From Vibrio kanaloae (GTDB lineage: Bacteria > Pseudomonadota > Gammaproteobacteria > Enterobacterales > Vibrionaceae), in contig NZ_AP025497.1 in NCBI RefSeq assembly GCF_024347535.1, positions 682,001 to 746,000 on the forward strand: a stretch of 64,000 bases of DNA, read 5' to 3'. Below the pieces are notes generated by a model. It saw only the letters and a list, made by a program, of their open reading frames with translations, was not told the origin of the DNA and did not search any database. Made by a program: the position numbers and the translations under genes. Below are positions 9,708-17,631 of the stretch, in pieces. Numbering within the stretch: the first letter of the stretch is position 1; each line of letters opens with the position of its first letter.

Positions 9708-10532
9708 ATGAAACGTTTTATTGTCGGCTGGCTGGCCACTGTGCTCAGTGCTGCGAGTTATGCCCAAGTTGCCCCTATATCTCAATGGCAATGCGACATG
9801 ATGAAAAAGAACAATGTCTTGAGTCGTGGTGCGCCCGTTGGCTGTGAGCGACTATCCAAAGTGGATTTCGATTTCATTAATTTCAAGGGGGAAACGCAAC
9901 AGGGCAATATGATCGTGCTTGATGTGGTTGCACCTGCTGTTGAACAAATCTTTTCAGAGGTTAAACAGCGTAATTTTTCTCTTCATTCTGCTCGCCTTAT
10001 GCGTGAATTCAGAGGTGACGATAACGCCTCGATGGACGCTAACAACAGCAGTGCGTTTAACGCTCGTCCTATTACCGGCGGAGGAGGTTGGTCGAAGCAT
10101 GCTTATGGTGTGGCGATAGACATCAACCCAGTTCAAAACCCTTTCTTAGAGTTCGATAGCAACGGAAAAATCACGGTAAAGCCTTCACAATCTGCAACAA
10201 GCTATGTGAACCGTACTCGCTTTCGTGCGCGTGATGAAATAGAACGCCGCGGTATGGCTGAAGATGTGGTGGAGCTGTTTGCCCATCACGGGTTTATGAT
10301 CTGGGGAGGGGATTGGAACAGCCCAATCGATACTCAGCATTTTGAGGTCGGCTCAAGAAAGTTCGTTAACCAACTGCTTTCTAAACCCCAACCTGAAGCC
10401 AAGGTGTTATTTGAGCGCTACGTCGAATCTTATCGACAGTGCTATCTCAAAAATAAAGATGAGAACGTAGAAAAAGCTCGCGCTATCTGTGCAAAGAAAA
10501 CAGTCGGGACTTTTAGTACTATGTTTATCTAG
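9708..10532 (+). CDS. Exported M15-family peptidase (D-Ala-D-Ala carboxypeptidase-like)
   Basis: A 274-residue protein with a clear signal peptide (residues 1-19, cut after ASYA). The zinc-ligand pattern of the VanY/M15 group is present: KHAYGVAIDIN supplies His and Asp, and DTQHFEV near residue 209 supplies the second His. GGDWNSP precedes it, as in other family members. Such enzymes trim peptidoglycan stem peptides in the periplasm. The C-terminal 50 residues have two Cys and may form a disulphide. A hairpin terminator follows at 10586. Confidence 0.82.
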   Translation: MKRFIVGWLATVLSAASYAQVAPISQWQCDMMKKNNVLSRGAPVGCERLSKVDFDFINFKGETQQGNMIVLDVVAPAVEQIFSEVKQRNFSLHSARLMREFRGDDNASMDANNSSAFNARPITGGGGWSKHAYGVAIDINPVQNPFLEFDSNGKITVKPSQSATSYVNRTRFRARDEIERRGMAEDVVELFAHHGFMIWGGDWNSPIDTQHFEVGSRKFVNQLLSKPQPEAKVLFERYVESYRQCYLKNKDENVEKARAICAKKTVGTFSTMFI

Positions 10533-10585
10533 AACCGTTTGTTTTTTAGCAAGTTAAACTCGCTTCATGTGTGTTTTTAATAGCT

Positions 10586-10614
10586 AAGGTCAGCGCTCGT
10601 CGTTGGCCTTTTTT
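10586..10614 (+). terminator. Terminator after the M15 peptidase gene
   Basis: AAGGTCAGCG and CGTTGGCCTT can pair, allowing G-U pairs, around CTCGT, followed by a T-run. Confidence 0.6.
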
Positions 10615-10821
10615 GTATTCATTTTTTCAATAGAACACCACGTATTGAACAGGTTATTGGGTATCCATTAGTCAATAATCGATAAGCGAATGCAGCGCAA
10701 AGTCATCGGTTTGTCATTGAAAAACTCATAGCGTTAACGTTATGTGAGAACCATTGCTGGTGGGGGAACTCTTTGCCCAATCACTAGTATTATTAGTGAA
10801 CTGATCACAACGGACCAACTA

Positions 10822-12702
10822 ATGAAAAAGATACCTTTGGCTCTAACTCTTCTAAGTACGCTACTTTTTTCACAATATTCTTTGGCTACAGACACTTCAC
10901 ACACCACTCAAAACCCGACTTACGAACTCGATGGTAAAGCGGTACTAGGCCGTACAGAGAATGTGTACCTCTCTAGTGTTCAAGTGCTTAAAGACGTTCC
11001 TTTCATTGGTAAAATTGATACTGGTGCAGAAACCACTTCTATGCATGCTGAAGACATTCATGTGAAGAGCTCTAATCCCGACTACCAAAACCTCAAAGAC
11101 AAAGAGTTGATGGCGGCGCTATCCGAAGATGTGTTGAACAATAGTGATGTTGACTACAATGACTGGGAAGGCAGTACCTTTGCGAAATATGAGGCTGTGG
11201 TCTCTTTCAAGGTTCAAAACCCACGTACGGGTGACATGGTATTAATCGAAGCGCCTTTAGAACGTGTCAGCATGATACGAAGCCGCACCAGCAGCACGCC
11301 TTTACTTCGCCCTACCGTAAAAATGTCGCTTACCATTGCAGACCAAGAGCTAAAAACAGACGTTAACCTGACCGACAGAAGTCACTTCTCTGCGCCAGTG
11401 CTGATTGGTAAAACCTTCCTTGCTGACAACGCTTTAGTGTTTGCTGGTTACGACTATTTGCAAGAGCAGGAAAACGCGACGGTTGTTGGCCGTAAAGAAG
11501 TGGTGTCTATCTCCGGAATGGCGATGAACGCGACCTTCTCATTAAAAAATCGCTACAGTATTCTTCACGCAAAAGATATCGATGTAGATAAGAAGAACAG
11601 TGAAGTGACGTTTGATATGTTCGATCACGACGGTAAGCAAAAAGAGATGACATTGCCGTTGGTTCGTATGTTAAGCGTGAGCGGTAAGAAGAGACCTTTG
11701 GTGTATGTGCCTGTTCAACTCGATGAAAACACAACCAAAGACGTTCTGGTGTACCTACGTGACCGCGCGAGTAGCGAGTCACAGTTGAGATTTGGTATAA
11801 GCACCGCTAGCGAACTTTTCATGATTGATACCAACGCTGAAAATATTCTCTCTGAAGGATCTGATAATTTTAGCGAGGTAGCGAAGAAGACTGAGCCACT
11901 GATTATCTCACCGGAAGAAGATATCACATTAGATGGTTTCCATATGAAAGCTATTGCTTCATTTACTGTCAACACGCCTTTGTTGAAGGTCGACAGCTTT
12001 GAGATGACTGGTAAAGGCAAAGATGCTTCCGTTGAATTTTATCTTACCGATGTAAATGGTGAGAAGCAGAAGGTGACCAAGCCAATTATTAAGAAGCTTA
12101 AAGTCGGTGATGATACTCGTCCGGTTGTCAGCGGTGAGTTTTTGGTGTCTGGAAACGTGCGTACGCAAGAGTTTGCTATCGACGTGCTCAATACAAATGA
12201 GAAAGAAGCGTACTTTATTTTAGGTAAGAAGATGGCGAAAGAGGGCGTTTATGTAAACACGCGCTCAGACTACCTATTGAAAGCGGAGCCACTGTTTAAA
12301 GTTGGGCACATCGAAGTCGTTGAAGTTAACGGCATGAAGTTCCCGGCTAAGCTCGACACTGGTGCGGATGTGAGCTCAATGAATGCAGTTAACATCAAAC
12401 GATTTAAGAAAGATGGCCAAGACATGGTGAGCTTTACCTATCAAAACAACCAAGGCGATAAGCAAGACTTCACTAAGCCAGTGATTGAGGTCATGCGCAT
12501 CAAAGCCAAGAAAGGCGAGAAGGTGAACATTCGCCCTGTCGTTGAAATGAAGGTTAGGTTAGGTGACTTAGAGAAAGAGGTGAGAGTAAACCTTCAAGAT
12601 CGCTCTCGCTTTGAGTACAGCATGATCCTAGGCAAGAACTTCTTAAAGCACGGTGCAGTAGTGAGCAGTGATGAAGATTATGTGCTAGGTGATATGGATT
12701 AA
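10822..12702 (+). CDS. Exported protein with four retropepsin-like (ATP-dependent zinc protease) repeats
   Basis: Starting at the ATG at 10822, this is a 626-residue protein with a signal peptide (residues 1-22, ending SQYSLA). It is built from repeats of the Zn_protease/RimK-associated retropepsin-like domain. Repeat 1 has the aspartic-protease-type DTGAETTSMHA at residues 66-76 and repeat 4 has DTGADVSSMNA at about 512. Two middle repeats keep the frame of the fold (VSISGMAMNATFSL and ITLDGFHMKAIASF) but lack DTGA. Each repeat ends in a segment like LQDRSRFEYSMILGKNFL. The family name 'ATP-dependent zinc protease' is historic and poorly supported. It probably acts in the periplasm; the substrate is unknown. 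The longer frame from 10744 lacks a signal-peptide start. Confidence 0.75.
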   Translation: MKKIPLALTLLSTLLFSQYSLATDTSHTTQNPTYELDGKAVLGRTENVYLSSVQVLKDVPFIGKIDTGAETTSMHAEDIHVKSSNPDYQNLKDKELMAALSEDVLNNSDVDYNDWEGSTFAKYEAVVSFKVQNPRTGDMVLIEAPLERVSMIRSRTSSTPLLRPTVKMSLTIADQELKTDVNLTDRSHFSAPVLIGKTFLADNALVFAGYDYLQEQENATVVGRKEVVSISGMAMNATFSLKNRYSILHAKDIDVDKKNSEVTFDMFDHDGKQKEMTLPLVRMLSVSGKKRPLVYVPVQLDENTTKDVLVYLRDRASSESQLRFGISTASELFMIDTNAENILSEGSDNFSEVAKKTEPLIISPEEDITLDGFHMKAIASFTVNTPLLKVDSFEMTGKGKDASVEFYLTDVNGEKQKVTKPIIKKLKVGDDTRPVVSGEFLVSGNVRTQEFAIDVLNTNEKEAYFILGKKMAKEGVYVNTRSDYLLKAEPLFKVGHIEVVEVNGMKFPAKLDTGADVSSMNAVNIKRFKKDGQDMVSFTYQNNQGDKQDFTKPVIEVMRIKAKKGEKVNIRPVVEMKVRLGDLEKEVRVNLQDRSRFEYSMILGKNFLKHGAVVSSDEDYVLGDMD

Positions 12703-12744
12703 ACTTAAACTTATCTAAGTTCGTAATAGAACAGTTTTAAACAG

Positions 12745-12778
12745 CCACACATTTCAGTATTGGGATGTGTGGTTTTTT
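12745..12778 (+). terminator. Terminator after the retropepsin-like gene
   Basis: CCACACAT (12745-12752) pairs with ATGTGTGG (12765-12772), followed by TTTTTT. Confidence 0.85.
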
Positions 12779-12821
12779 ATTAAGAGCCTAAACGGCTAAC
12801 CATTAATGCCTTGTGAACAAG

Positions 12822-12850
12822 TAAAAAAGCGGCTCCTTAGAGAGCCGCTT
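12822..12850 (-). terminator. Terminator for the minus-strand three-gene cluster
   Basis: On the minus strand AAGCGGCTC and GAGCCGCTT form a 9-bp stem followed by TTTTTT. It lies five bases past the stop of the 45-residue protein gene. Confidence 0.85.
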
Positions 12851-12855
12851 ATTAC

Positions 12856-12993
12856 TTAGTCATAACCTAAATAATTATCATTATTTGGGTTATGTGTATC
12901 AGACCAATCATCCATATCAGCATCGTTGTTTGGGTTGTTAATGTCTGACCAAACGTCTAGCTCATCTTGAGACATGTCACTTGAGTCCGGCAT
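12856..12993 (-). CDS. Small acidic protein (45 aa) with internal repeat
   Basis: A 45-residue reading frame beginning MPDSSDMSQDELDVW. It is strongly acidic (about 13 Asp/Glu and almost no Lys/Arg). It contains two copies of a WSD-xx-NPNND unit (WSDINNPNND and WSDTHNPNND). The start at 12993 has an AGGGA Shine-Dalgarno that lies inside the end of the preceding gene, whose stop is one base away, so the two are probably translationally coupled. A strong terminator follows. I do not know a function. Its charge is opposite to that of its upstream neighbour, which suggests a possible partnership. Confidence 0.7.
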   Translation of the reverse strand: MPDSSDMSQDELDVWSDINNPNNDADMDDWSDTHNPNNDNYLGYD

Positions 12994-12994
12994 A

Positions 12995-13138
12995 CTATTT
13001 CTTCCCTTGTTGGTTCGGGTTTATTTGTTTGCCACGGTTACCTTGATTCTGGTCATGCTGACGGTTAGTGCCACTTGTTCCCTTGTTAGAATTCGGGATG
13101 TTTGCTGCATTGTCTGCTGGTGTAATTTTCTTAGCCAT
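12995..13138 (-). CDS. Small basic Asn/Gln/Gly-rich protein (47 aa)
   Basis: A 47-residue frame starting MAKKITPADNAANIP and ending NPNQQGKK. It is rich in Asn, Gln, Gly, Lys and Arg, with no hydrophobic core, so it is likely disordered and nucleic-acid or protein binding. A Shine-Dalgarno-like AAGGAA precedes the ATG at 13138. The gene begins 15 bases after the ParE-like gene and runs almost directly into the acidic 45-residue gene, forming a three-gene unit. I recall similar short proteins next to ParE-like genes in other vibrios, but no function is known to me. Confidence 0.7.
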   Translation of the reverse strand: MAKKITPADNAANIPNSNKGTSGTNRQHDQNQGNRGKQINPNQQGKK

Positions 13139-13153
13139 AATCAATTTCCTTGT

Positions 13154-13435
13154 TTAATAACTAGCCTTGCGGATTTGTTTAATGATTCGCTCAAATCCTT
13201 GCCTAGTTGTGATTGCTTTAGGGTAAAGCCCATCAGGAGCAACACGCCAAACAAACCGGAACCCTCTACCCAATTTAAACCTAATATAGGTCGGACAAGA
13301 GCGGATCTTCTTCCCCCCTAAGTTTGGGTATAAAGCTCCAGCTCGGAGTTGGGCTTCAATACTGAAAGCTCGCTCTGTATAGCATGAAGGAAGTTGAGAT
13401 TGGAATGTATCAATAAGCTGTTTAGTTGAAGTCAT
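13154..13435 (-). CDS. ParE/RelE-like small basic protein
   Basis: A 93-residue basic protein starting MTSTKQLIDTF; the start at 13435 follows an AGGGAGAG Shine-Dalgarno, so I prefer it to the longer frame from 13480. The segment IRFKLGRGFRFVWRV resembles the beta-strand core of ParE/RelE-type toxins, and the C-terminal TTRQGFERIIKQIRK is a basic helix. No classical ParD/RHH antitoxin lies next to it. Instead two tiny proteins, one basic and one acidic, follow at once. It may be a toxin with an unusual partner, or a domesticated RNA-binding protein. The family call is tentative. Confidence 0.5.
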   Translation of the reverse strand: MTSTKQLIDTFQSQLPSCYTERAFSIEAQLRAGALYPNLGGKKIRSCPTYIRFKLGRGFRFVWRVAPDGLYPKAITTRQGFERIIKQIRKASY

Positions 13436-13494
13436 TCTTGCTCTCCCTGATGAACTGATAACAAGAATGATTGAGTGCACTGCACTCGCAACAG

Positions 13495-14196
13495 CTAATT
13501 TAATAAATTATTTAATAGGTCATCGAACTCGACGGCTTCGAGATATTTCTGTTTGATAAGGGTTTGGTATTGAGCCAGCGTGGGAGTTGTATTTCCTAGA
13601 GAGCATGCTGTAAGGTAGGCTTTTTCTATATCCTGATTGAAAAAGTGCATGACCATTGATTCACCTTGTGTCAGCAAGGCGCTTTGAGCCAATAGAGCCT
13701 GCATTACACTGGTTACGCCATTGAGAGAAAGTTGCGGTAACTCTTGAAAAGGGTTTGGTAATTTTTCCTTACTCAGGTCGATGTGTTCTGATTTTAATTT
13801 TACGATCAGCTCTGACAGCGCAGTCGTTTGAATGCCAACCGCGAGAATAGATTGTCTACCCATGACGACTGTTTCTAAAAAGTCCGCCGCTTCTATGCGT
13901 TTTTTAGAATGAGAAAAGATCTCTTTGACTCGTTTACTATCAGCAAAGAACCCTTGTAGCAAAACGGCATTATGGAGTTTGGTTAGGCTATTACTTGCAA
14001 TGAGCAAGTTGTTCTTTGTTGAGCCCAGCGCCATAGGCTCTTTTTTAACCTCAAAGAAACCTTTGCTTCTTACTAGTGGGTACACCAAATCTTTGAATGA
14101 TTTATGTTCGGCTAACTTTATGTTGAATAGCTTCTTAATTGCATCAGGCGTTGAGATGTAGCTATCGGTTGAGGTGTAGCTATCGTTAGATTTCAC
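13495..14196 (-). CDS. Uncharacterised cytosolic protein, third gene of a three-gene operon
   Basis: A 233-residue, largely helical protein without signal peptide or membrane segments. I do not recognise a family. The N-terminus is rich in Ser/Thr/Asp (MKSNDSYTSTDSYISTPDA). The start overlaps the end of the preceding gene by 11 bases, so it is translated with its two upstream partners, a membrane protein and a small secreted Cys protein. The operon's job is unknown; one possibility is an effector or immunity cassette. Confidence 0.65.
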   Translation of the reverse strand: MKSNDSYTSTDSYISTPDAIKKLFNIKLAEHKSFKDLVYPLVRSKGFFEVKKEPMALGSTKNNLLIASNSLTKLHNAVLLQGFFADSKRVKEIFSHSKKRIEAADFLETVVMGRQSILAVGIQTTALSELIVKLKSEHIDLSKEKLPNPFQELPQLSLNGVTSVMQALLAQSALLTQGESMVMHFFNQDIEKAYLTACSLGNTTPTLAQYQTLIKQKYLEAVEFDDLLNNLLN

Positions 14197-14518
14197 ACGA
14201 TAGCTCCAATAGTTTTCGCTCTGGCAACGGCTTATCTTTTAATGACTCGCGTGCAATAAACTGTGCTCGCTCATACCAATCTGAACGGCAGCCATATTCG
14301 GACTTTTCATATTGGTCAATCACTCCCAAGCAGTATCCTGCACGTAAACTTTCTGATAGCGATGTGGTTTGTGCCGCTAACAATCGTTTCGAACTTTTGG
14401 AGTCATAAATATTGATAAGTTCAACACAGCTATCGACCAGAGAGAGTTTTTTAGCATTGGAAACCATTGGTAAGATCGCTAGTGCAATAGCAAGCATGGC
14501 GTGTTTTTTATTGAGCAT
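14186..14518 (-). CDS. Small exported Cys-rich protein, Rap1a/Tai immunity-like
   Basis: A 110-residue protein with a signal peptide (residues 1-22, ending VSNA) and four cysteines in the mature part (SCVEL, GYCLG, GCRSD, LSCEI), enough for two disulphides. The segment RAGYCLGVIDQ resembles the central motif of Rap1a/Tai-type periplasmic immunity proteins of type VI secretion, which is an inference from pattern only. It overlaps its upstream neighbour by 11 bases and its downstream neighbour by 11, showing tight coupling. Confidence 0.6.
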   Translation of the reverse strand: MLNKKHAMLAIALAILPMVSNAKKLSLVDSCVELINIYDSKSSKRLLAAQTTSLSESLRAGYCLGVIDQYEKSEYGCRSDWYERAQFIARESLKDKPLPERKLLELSCEI

Positions 14519-15074
14519 TTGTTACCTCAGCGTCCGTTTGTGCTTGTTTAGTATCGTTGTCGTTATTTGGGGTTTCTAATGGGGTGTCTGAGTCTAGGTT
14601 TAGAATCAGATCCTTGCTTGGAACTGCAATATACAAGCACAGTAATATAATGCTGAAAGAAAAGATTTGGTCGTAACTTTGCTCTAGCAATAACAGGTTT
14701 TTAAAGTGCTCGGTACCTTCGAATAGGTCAATAAAAACAATCGTACTGGCACAAAGTAGCGCAGCCGTAATGAATTTCCCGTGCCATAAAAACGGGGTGC
14801 TAATGATATGCCACCAGCGAAGTGAGGTTTGTTTTGTATATACCCAATAGCGTTTTAGCAACACAAGAAATGAGATAAAAAAGATAATCTCGATGGTTGA
14901 TACATCAGATAACCCATCTTGATATTCAAAAATATTGAGTAATTCAAAACTGATGACTGCAATACTCAGACTGACGAGGAAAATGTAAATTAACGCTTTT
15001 AAAATAAATCCTAGCAAGCGACTTAATGTCCAATCAGCCTGCTGTAAATAGTGTTTTAAAGAGGGCGTAGCCAA
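14508..15074 (-). CDS. Uncharacterised inner-membrane protein
   Basis: A 188-residue protein with four likely membrane segments (about residues 18-42, 62-78, 95-113 and 132-148) and a polar C-terminus rich in Asp, Asn and Thr. I do not recognise a family. The only in-frame start is a TTG at 15074 and it has no good Shine-Dalgarno, so the true N-terminus is uncertain and the gene may be trimmed. It heads the operon with the Rap1a-like and 233-residue proteins. Confidence 0.6.
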   Translation of the reverse strand: MATPSLKHYLQQADWTLSRLLGFILKALIYIFLVSLSIAVISFELLNIFEYQDGLSDVSTIEIIFFISFLVLLKRYWVYTKQTSLRWWHIISTPFLWHGKFITAALLCASTIVFIDLFEGTEHFKNLLLLEQSYDQIFSFSIILLCLYIAVPSKDLILNLDSDTPLETPNNDNDTKQAQTDAEVTNAQ

Positions 15075-15299
15075 CTTGGGCTTCGGGGTATCGTTGTTGA
15101 TAGTGCTCTGCTCATGATTTGTTTATGTAATAGATATTTTACATACATCTCTGGTATTTAATTGCATAAAAAATAGATATTAATATGAAATGTTATGCAA
15201 ATCATGGATTGCATCGATGATTTGTTGTGTTTGCACTCTTTCATTGCCCCACCAGCGCTGCGACAATGCGAGAGTATGTGTCAGGTGAGTCATTGCCAT

Positions 15300-15747
15300 G
15301 CTTAGGGCGGAATTATCGCTTAAAAGTGCTTAAAGCCTACAAAACTACTTAATGGACGTATTACGGTCACCGTTCCCGACCCATCCACACAAACGCACTA
15401 TATTCGCCGAGCTTTAACGAATTGGTATAAGCAGCCATGCTGATAAGAAGATTCGAGAGAAGGTAAGGCGTTACGAATCGCTGGTGGGCGTTGAAACGGG
15501 AGTTGTTCGTACTAAAGAGTTTAAGAGTAGATGGGGCAGTTGTACCCCTTACGGTGATTTAGAATTTAACTGGGTGATTGTCATGGCTCCCAACAGGGTC
15601 GTTGATTACGTAGTGGTGCATGAGCTTTGTCATCTAATCCACCATGACCATTCGCCACAGTTCTGGAAAGAAGTTGAACGAGTCATGCCCAACTATAAAG
15701 AGCATAAAGAGTGTCTTAGAGGAAATGCACAAAATCTAATCATATAG
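15300..15747 (+). pseudogene. YgjP/SprT-like M48 metallopeptidase, frameshifted
   Basis: The last 87 codons (15484-15747) encode the C-terminal part of a YgjP-family protein with the zinc motif HELCH and the typical KSRWGSC and HSPQFW segments. The upstream half is recognisable but broken. NGRITVTVPDPS and YIRRALTNWYKQ read in one frame, then a single-base shift near 15435 leads to KKIREKVRRYESLVG joined to the C-terminal frame. A further shift lies near 15340. So this is a decayed gene, although the 3' frame could still make a fragment. Confidence 0.75.
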
Positions 15748-15795
15748 TGCGTACGTTCACTAATGTAAAAAGACATCCTCAAATGAGACATAAAA

Positions 15796-15825
15796 AAAGG
15801 GCCAACTCTTTCGAGTTGGCCCTTT
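15796..15825. terminator. Terminator at the left island border (possible displaced ssrA terminator)
   Basis: AAGGGCCAACTC and GAGTTGGCCCTT form a 12-bp stem with a TTTC loop, and on the minus strand a T7 run follows. It lies ten bases outside the decayed copy of the ssrA 3' end, the place expected for the ssrA terminator that was in use before the island inserted. Confidence 0.8.
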
Positions 15826-15833
15826 CCAAACGT

Positions 15834-15856
15834 TTGGTGGGCTGGCGTAAGTTGAA
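15834..15856 (-). repeat. Decayed copy of the ssrA 3' end (candidate distal att site)
   Basis: TTGGTGG-GCTGGCGTAAGTTGAAC matches the + strand image of the tmRNA 3' end at 34286-34310 with one missing base and two substitutions. Integration into the ssrA 3' end leaves such a partial copy at the far border. The mismatches mean the site is old or comes from an earlier element. Confidence 0.6.
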
Positions 15857-15910
15857 CTTGTAGTTTAAGATTCTGATTTTAAAGTTAAATTGTTAGTTTG
15901 ATTTTTAAAG

Positions 15911-15933
15911 TGGTTACTACTGTGGTTCCTAAA
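15911..15933 (+). repeat. Left copy of 23-bp terminal direct repeat
   Basis: TGGTTACTACTGTGGTTCCT followed by AAA matches 34154-34176 at 21 of 23 positions, in the same orientation. It contains two TGGTTnCTA units 12 bases apart. This looks like integrase arm-type binding sites or an alternative att core. Confidence 0.6.
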
Positions 15934-16007
15934 TCTGTTATGATAAGACGATCTTTGGCCATTTTAATCTATATTGCTTAAAGTATATCGTCGAGAGTAT
16001 CTGCAGG

Positions 16008-17114
16008 TTAAAGCTCAATGCTCAGTAGCTCGTTATCGATCAACTCCTTTAGCTTCGCCTTGATCTGGCTTTTAGACTGACTACCTGCAATTTTGCTAAG
16101 TTTGGCCCAGTCAGCTTCACTAAATGTTAGCGTTTTTTCTTCTTTGCTGGTTTTAGTATCTTTGCTTTTATTGAGCTCTCTTTCCTTTCTACCAAACCTT
16201 TCAGTTAGTTTTGCTTCCAGTTTTGTAAACTGGTTTGGCTTTGTGGTAGCGCAAAGCACATCAAAGATACACAAAATGGTTTGCTTTTGCTTATCGGTGC
16301 TCTCTGTTACAGAGAGACCGAGCGCCGGGAACTCTTTGGTTAAGCTACGGTAATACCAGCTAATTAAATCGCTATTATCTGTTTGAAAGACATTTTTATG
16401 CGTATTTATTTTATTAAAGACTGTAGTATGAAGTTGCTCTAAATCATCAAGTATTTGGTAGATTTTTCTACGCTCTTTCGAAGATGTTGATATAATTATA
16501 AACTCTAGAGTATTGACTATATTGCTGTAAGCGGAGAGGCTTTTATTTGGACATATTTTCATTAATGGTTTGAGATTATTAGTTAGATTTCTAAAATTTC
16601 TGTAACCCTTTATATCTATATCTATATCTATATCTATATCTATATCTATATCTATATCTAAATCTATATCTAAATCTATATCGGTATTTAAAGATCCTTG
16701 ATCTAATTCAAAAGAAAGCCTAGTTACAGGATAACGAAGATTATCAGAGCCGTCTTTTACTAGTGCACGAATCATTACAAGGAAAAAGTAAATAGCTCTT
16801 GGTTGTTGATCTAACCAACCAATATAATCATCAAGATCATTTCTTATATTTCTCGATAAGGAAAAAATCGCATCAATAAATTCCCCTAATGTTTCTACTT
16901 CTTCTTCATTTAAATTACCAGAATCCAAAATCTCTCTATCTATATTTAATGTTTCACTAATGTATTCTTTTAATAAGAACTCTAGTTGAGTTTTACTGTG
17001 GTTATTTAAGTTTTTTGTTTGTTGATTATTTTTATTTTCGATAATTATTATATATTTCTTTAGATCTTCTATTGTCGAGTTTTTTATTAGTTCTCGATAG
17101 CGATTATGCATCAT
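16008..17114 (-). CDS. Uncharacterised protein with Asp-Ile dipeptide repeat
   Basis: A 368-residue protein that I do not recognise. It is AT-rich and full of Asn, Ile, Lys and Asp. The middle carries twelve consecutive Asp-Ile/Asp-Leu dipeptides encoded by a 6-base tandem repeat (16611-16682). The C-terminal third is strongly charged (KSKDTKTSKEEK) and ends in a helical SEADWAKLSKI segment, possibly a small DNA-binding or oligomerisation unit. The start at 17114 has GAGAG at a fair distance. It is the outermost gene at the left island end and is transcribed toward the border. Confidence 0.65.
   Translation of the reverse strand: MMHNRYRELIKNSTIEDLKKYIIIIENKNNQQTKNLNNHSKTQLEFLLKEYISETLNIDREILDSGNLNEEEVETLGEFIDAIFSLSRNIRNDLDDYIGWLDQQPRAIYFFLVMIRALVKDGSDNLRYPVTRLSFELDQGSLNTDIDLDIDLDIDIDIDIDIDIDIDIKGYRNFRNLTNNLKPLMKICPNKSLSAYSNIVNTLEFIIISTSSKERRKIYQILDDLEQLHTTVFNKINTHKNVFQTDNSDLISWYYRSLTKEFPALGLSVTESTDKQKQTILCIFDVLCATTKPNQFTKLEAKLTERFGRKERELNKSKDTKTSKEEKTLTFSEADWAKLSKIAGSQSKSQIKAKLKELIDNELLSIEL
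16611..16682 (-). repeat. Coding hexanucleotide tandem repeat (12 units)
   Basis: Twelve 6-base units: eight perfect TATATC, then TAAATC, TATATC, TAAATC, TATATC (+ strand). On the coding strand they read Asp-Ile or Asp-Leu. Changes in unit number keep the reading frame, so slippage would change protein length rather than switch it off. Confidence 0.95.
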
Positions 17115-17631
17115 TATTTTTACTCTCAGTGAAGTTTTTTGTTGGTATGTTGTAAGAAAGATATCATATATCGGAGGGTTTTTTTGTGCTATATGGTTGG
17201 TTTTTTGTTGGTTTTTTGTTGGTTTTTGGTGGTTTTTGAGTTGGTTTCGTGACCTGGGTAGAGCTTGAACACTTATGTTGTAGAGTTGAGCTAAGAAAAA
17301 TCAACTAAGATAAGTTGACATTATCCTAGCCTGTTTAATTTTACTTTTAAAGTATTTTTTAAGCAACCTAGAAATTGATAGTTATATGTTATTAATTCCC
17401 CCCTCTAATAGTGACACTGTCTTGGTCTTTAGGTGGAAATAATTGGACAGAGCTTCAGAAGCGTTTATGGCTTGATAAGGCCCTGAAGCCTCTAGCCTGA
17501 TGCTGTTTATCGTAGCTCTTAAACTGTCGGTATATATTTATATATGTTTGCATTCTTAACTAGTATTAATAACCAATTAATTATTACTGAGATAACTAAC
17601 CTATGAGATAGTTAATCGAATAGGTATAAGA
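17115..17631. other. Divergent intergenic region in the island
   Basis: This separates two divergent genes and must hold both promoters. It has a run of GTTGGTTTTTT-like units (17195-17248), and a hairpin with arms GCTTCAG (17452-17458) and CTGAAGC (17483-17489). The last 100 bases before the Gp2-like gene are very AT-rich (TATATATTTATATATG). No further gene is seen. Confidence 0.5.
17195..17248. repeat. Degenerate 12-bp tandem repeats (GTTGGTTTTTT)
   Basis: Three close copies of GTTGGTTTTTT, then two degenerate copies (GTTTTTGGTGGTTTTT, GAGTTGGTTTC). They lie 80-135 bases upstream of the start of the Asp-Ile repeat protein gene, so they could affect its expression. Confidence 0.75.

Noticed and set aside
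16611..16682. CRISPR-like array
   Set aside because: Units are six bases without spacers; it is a simple coding repeat.
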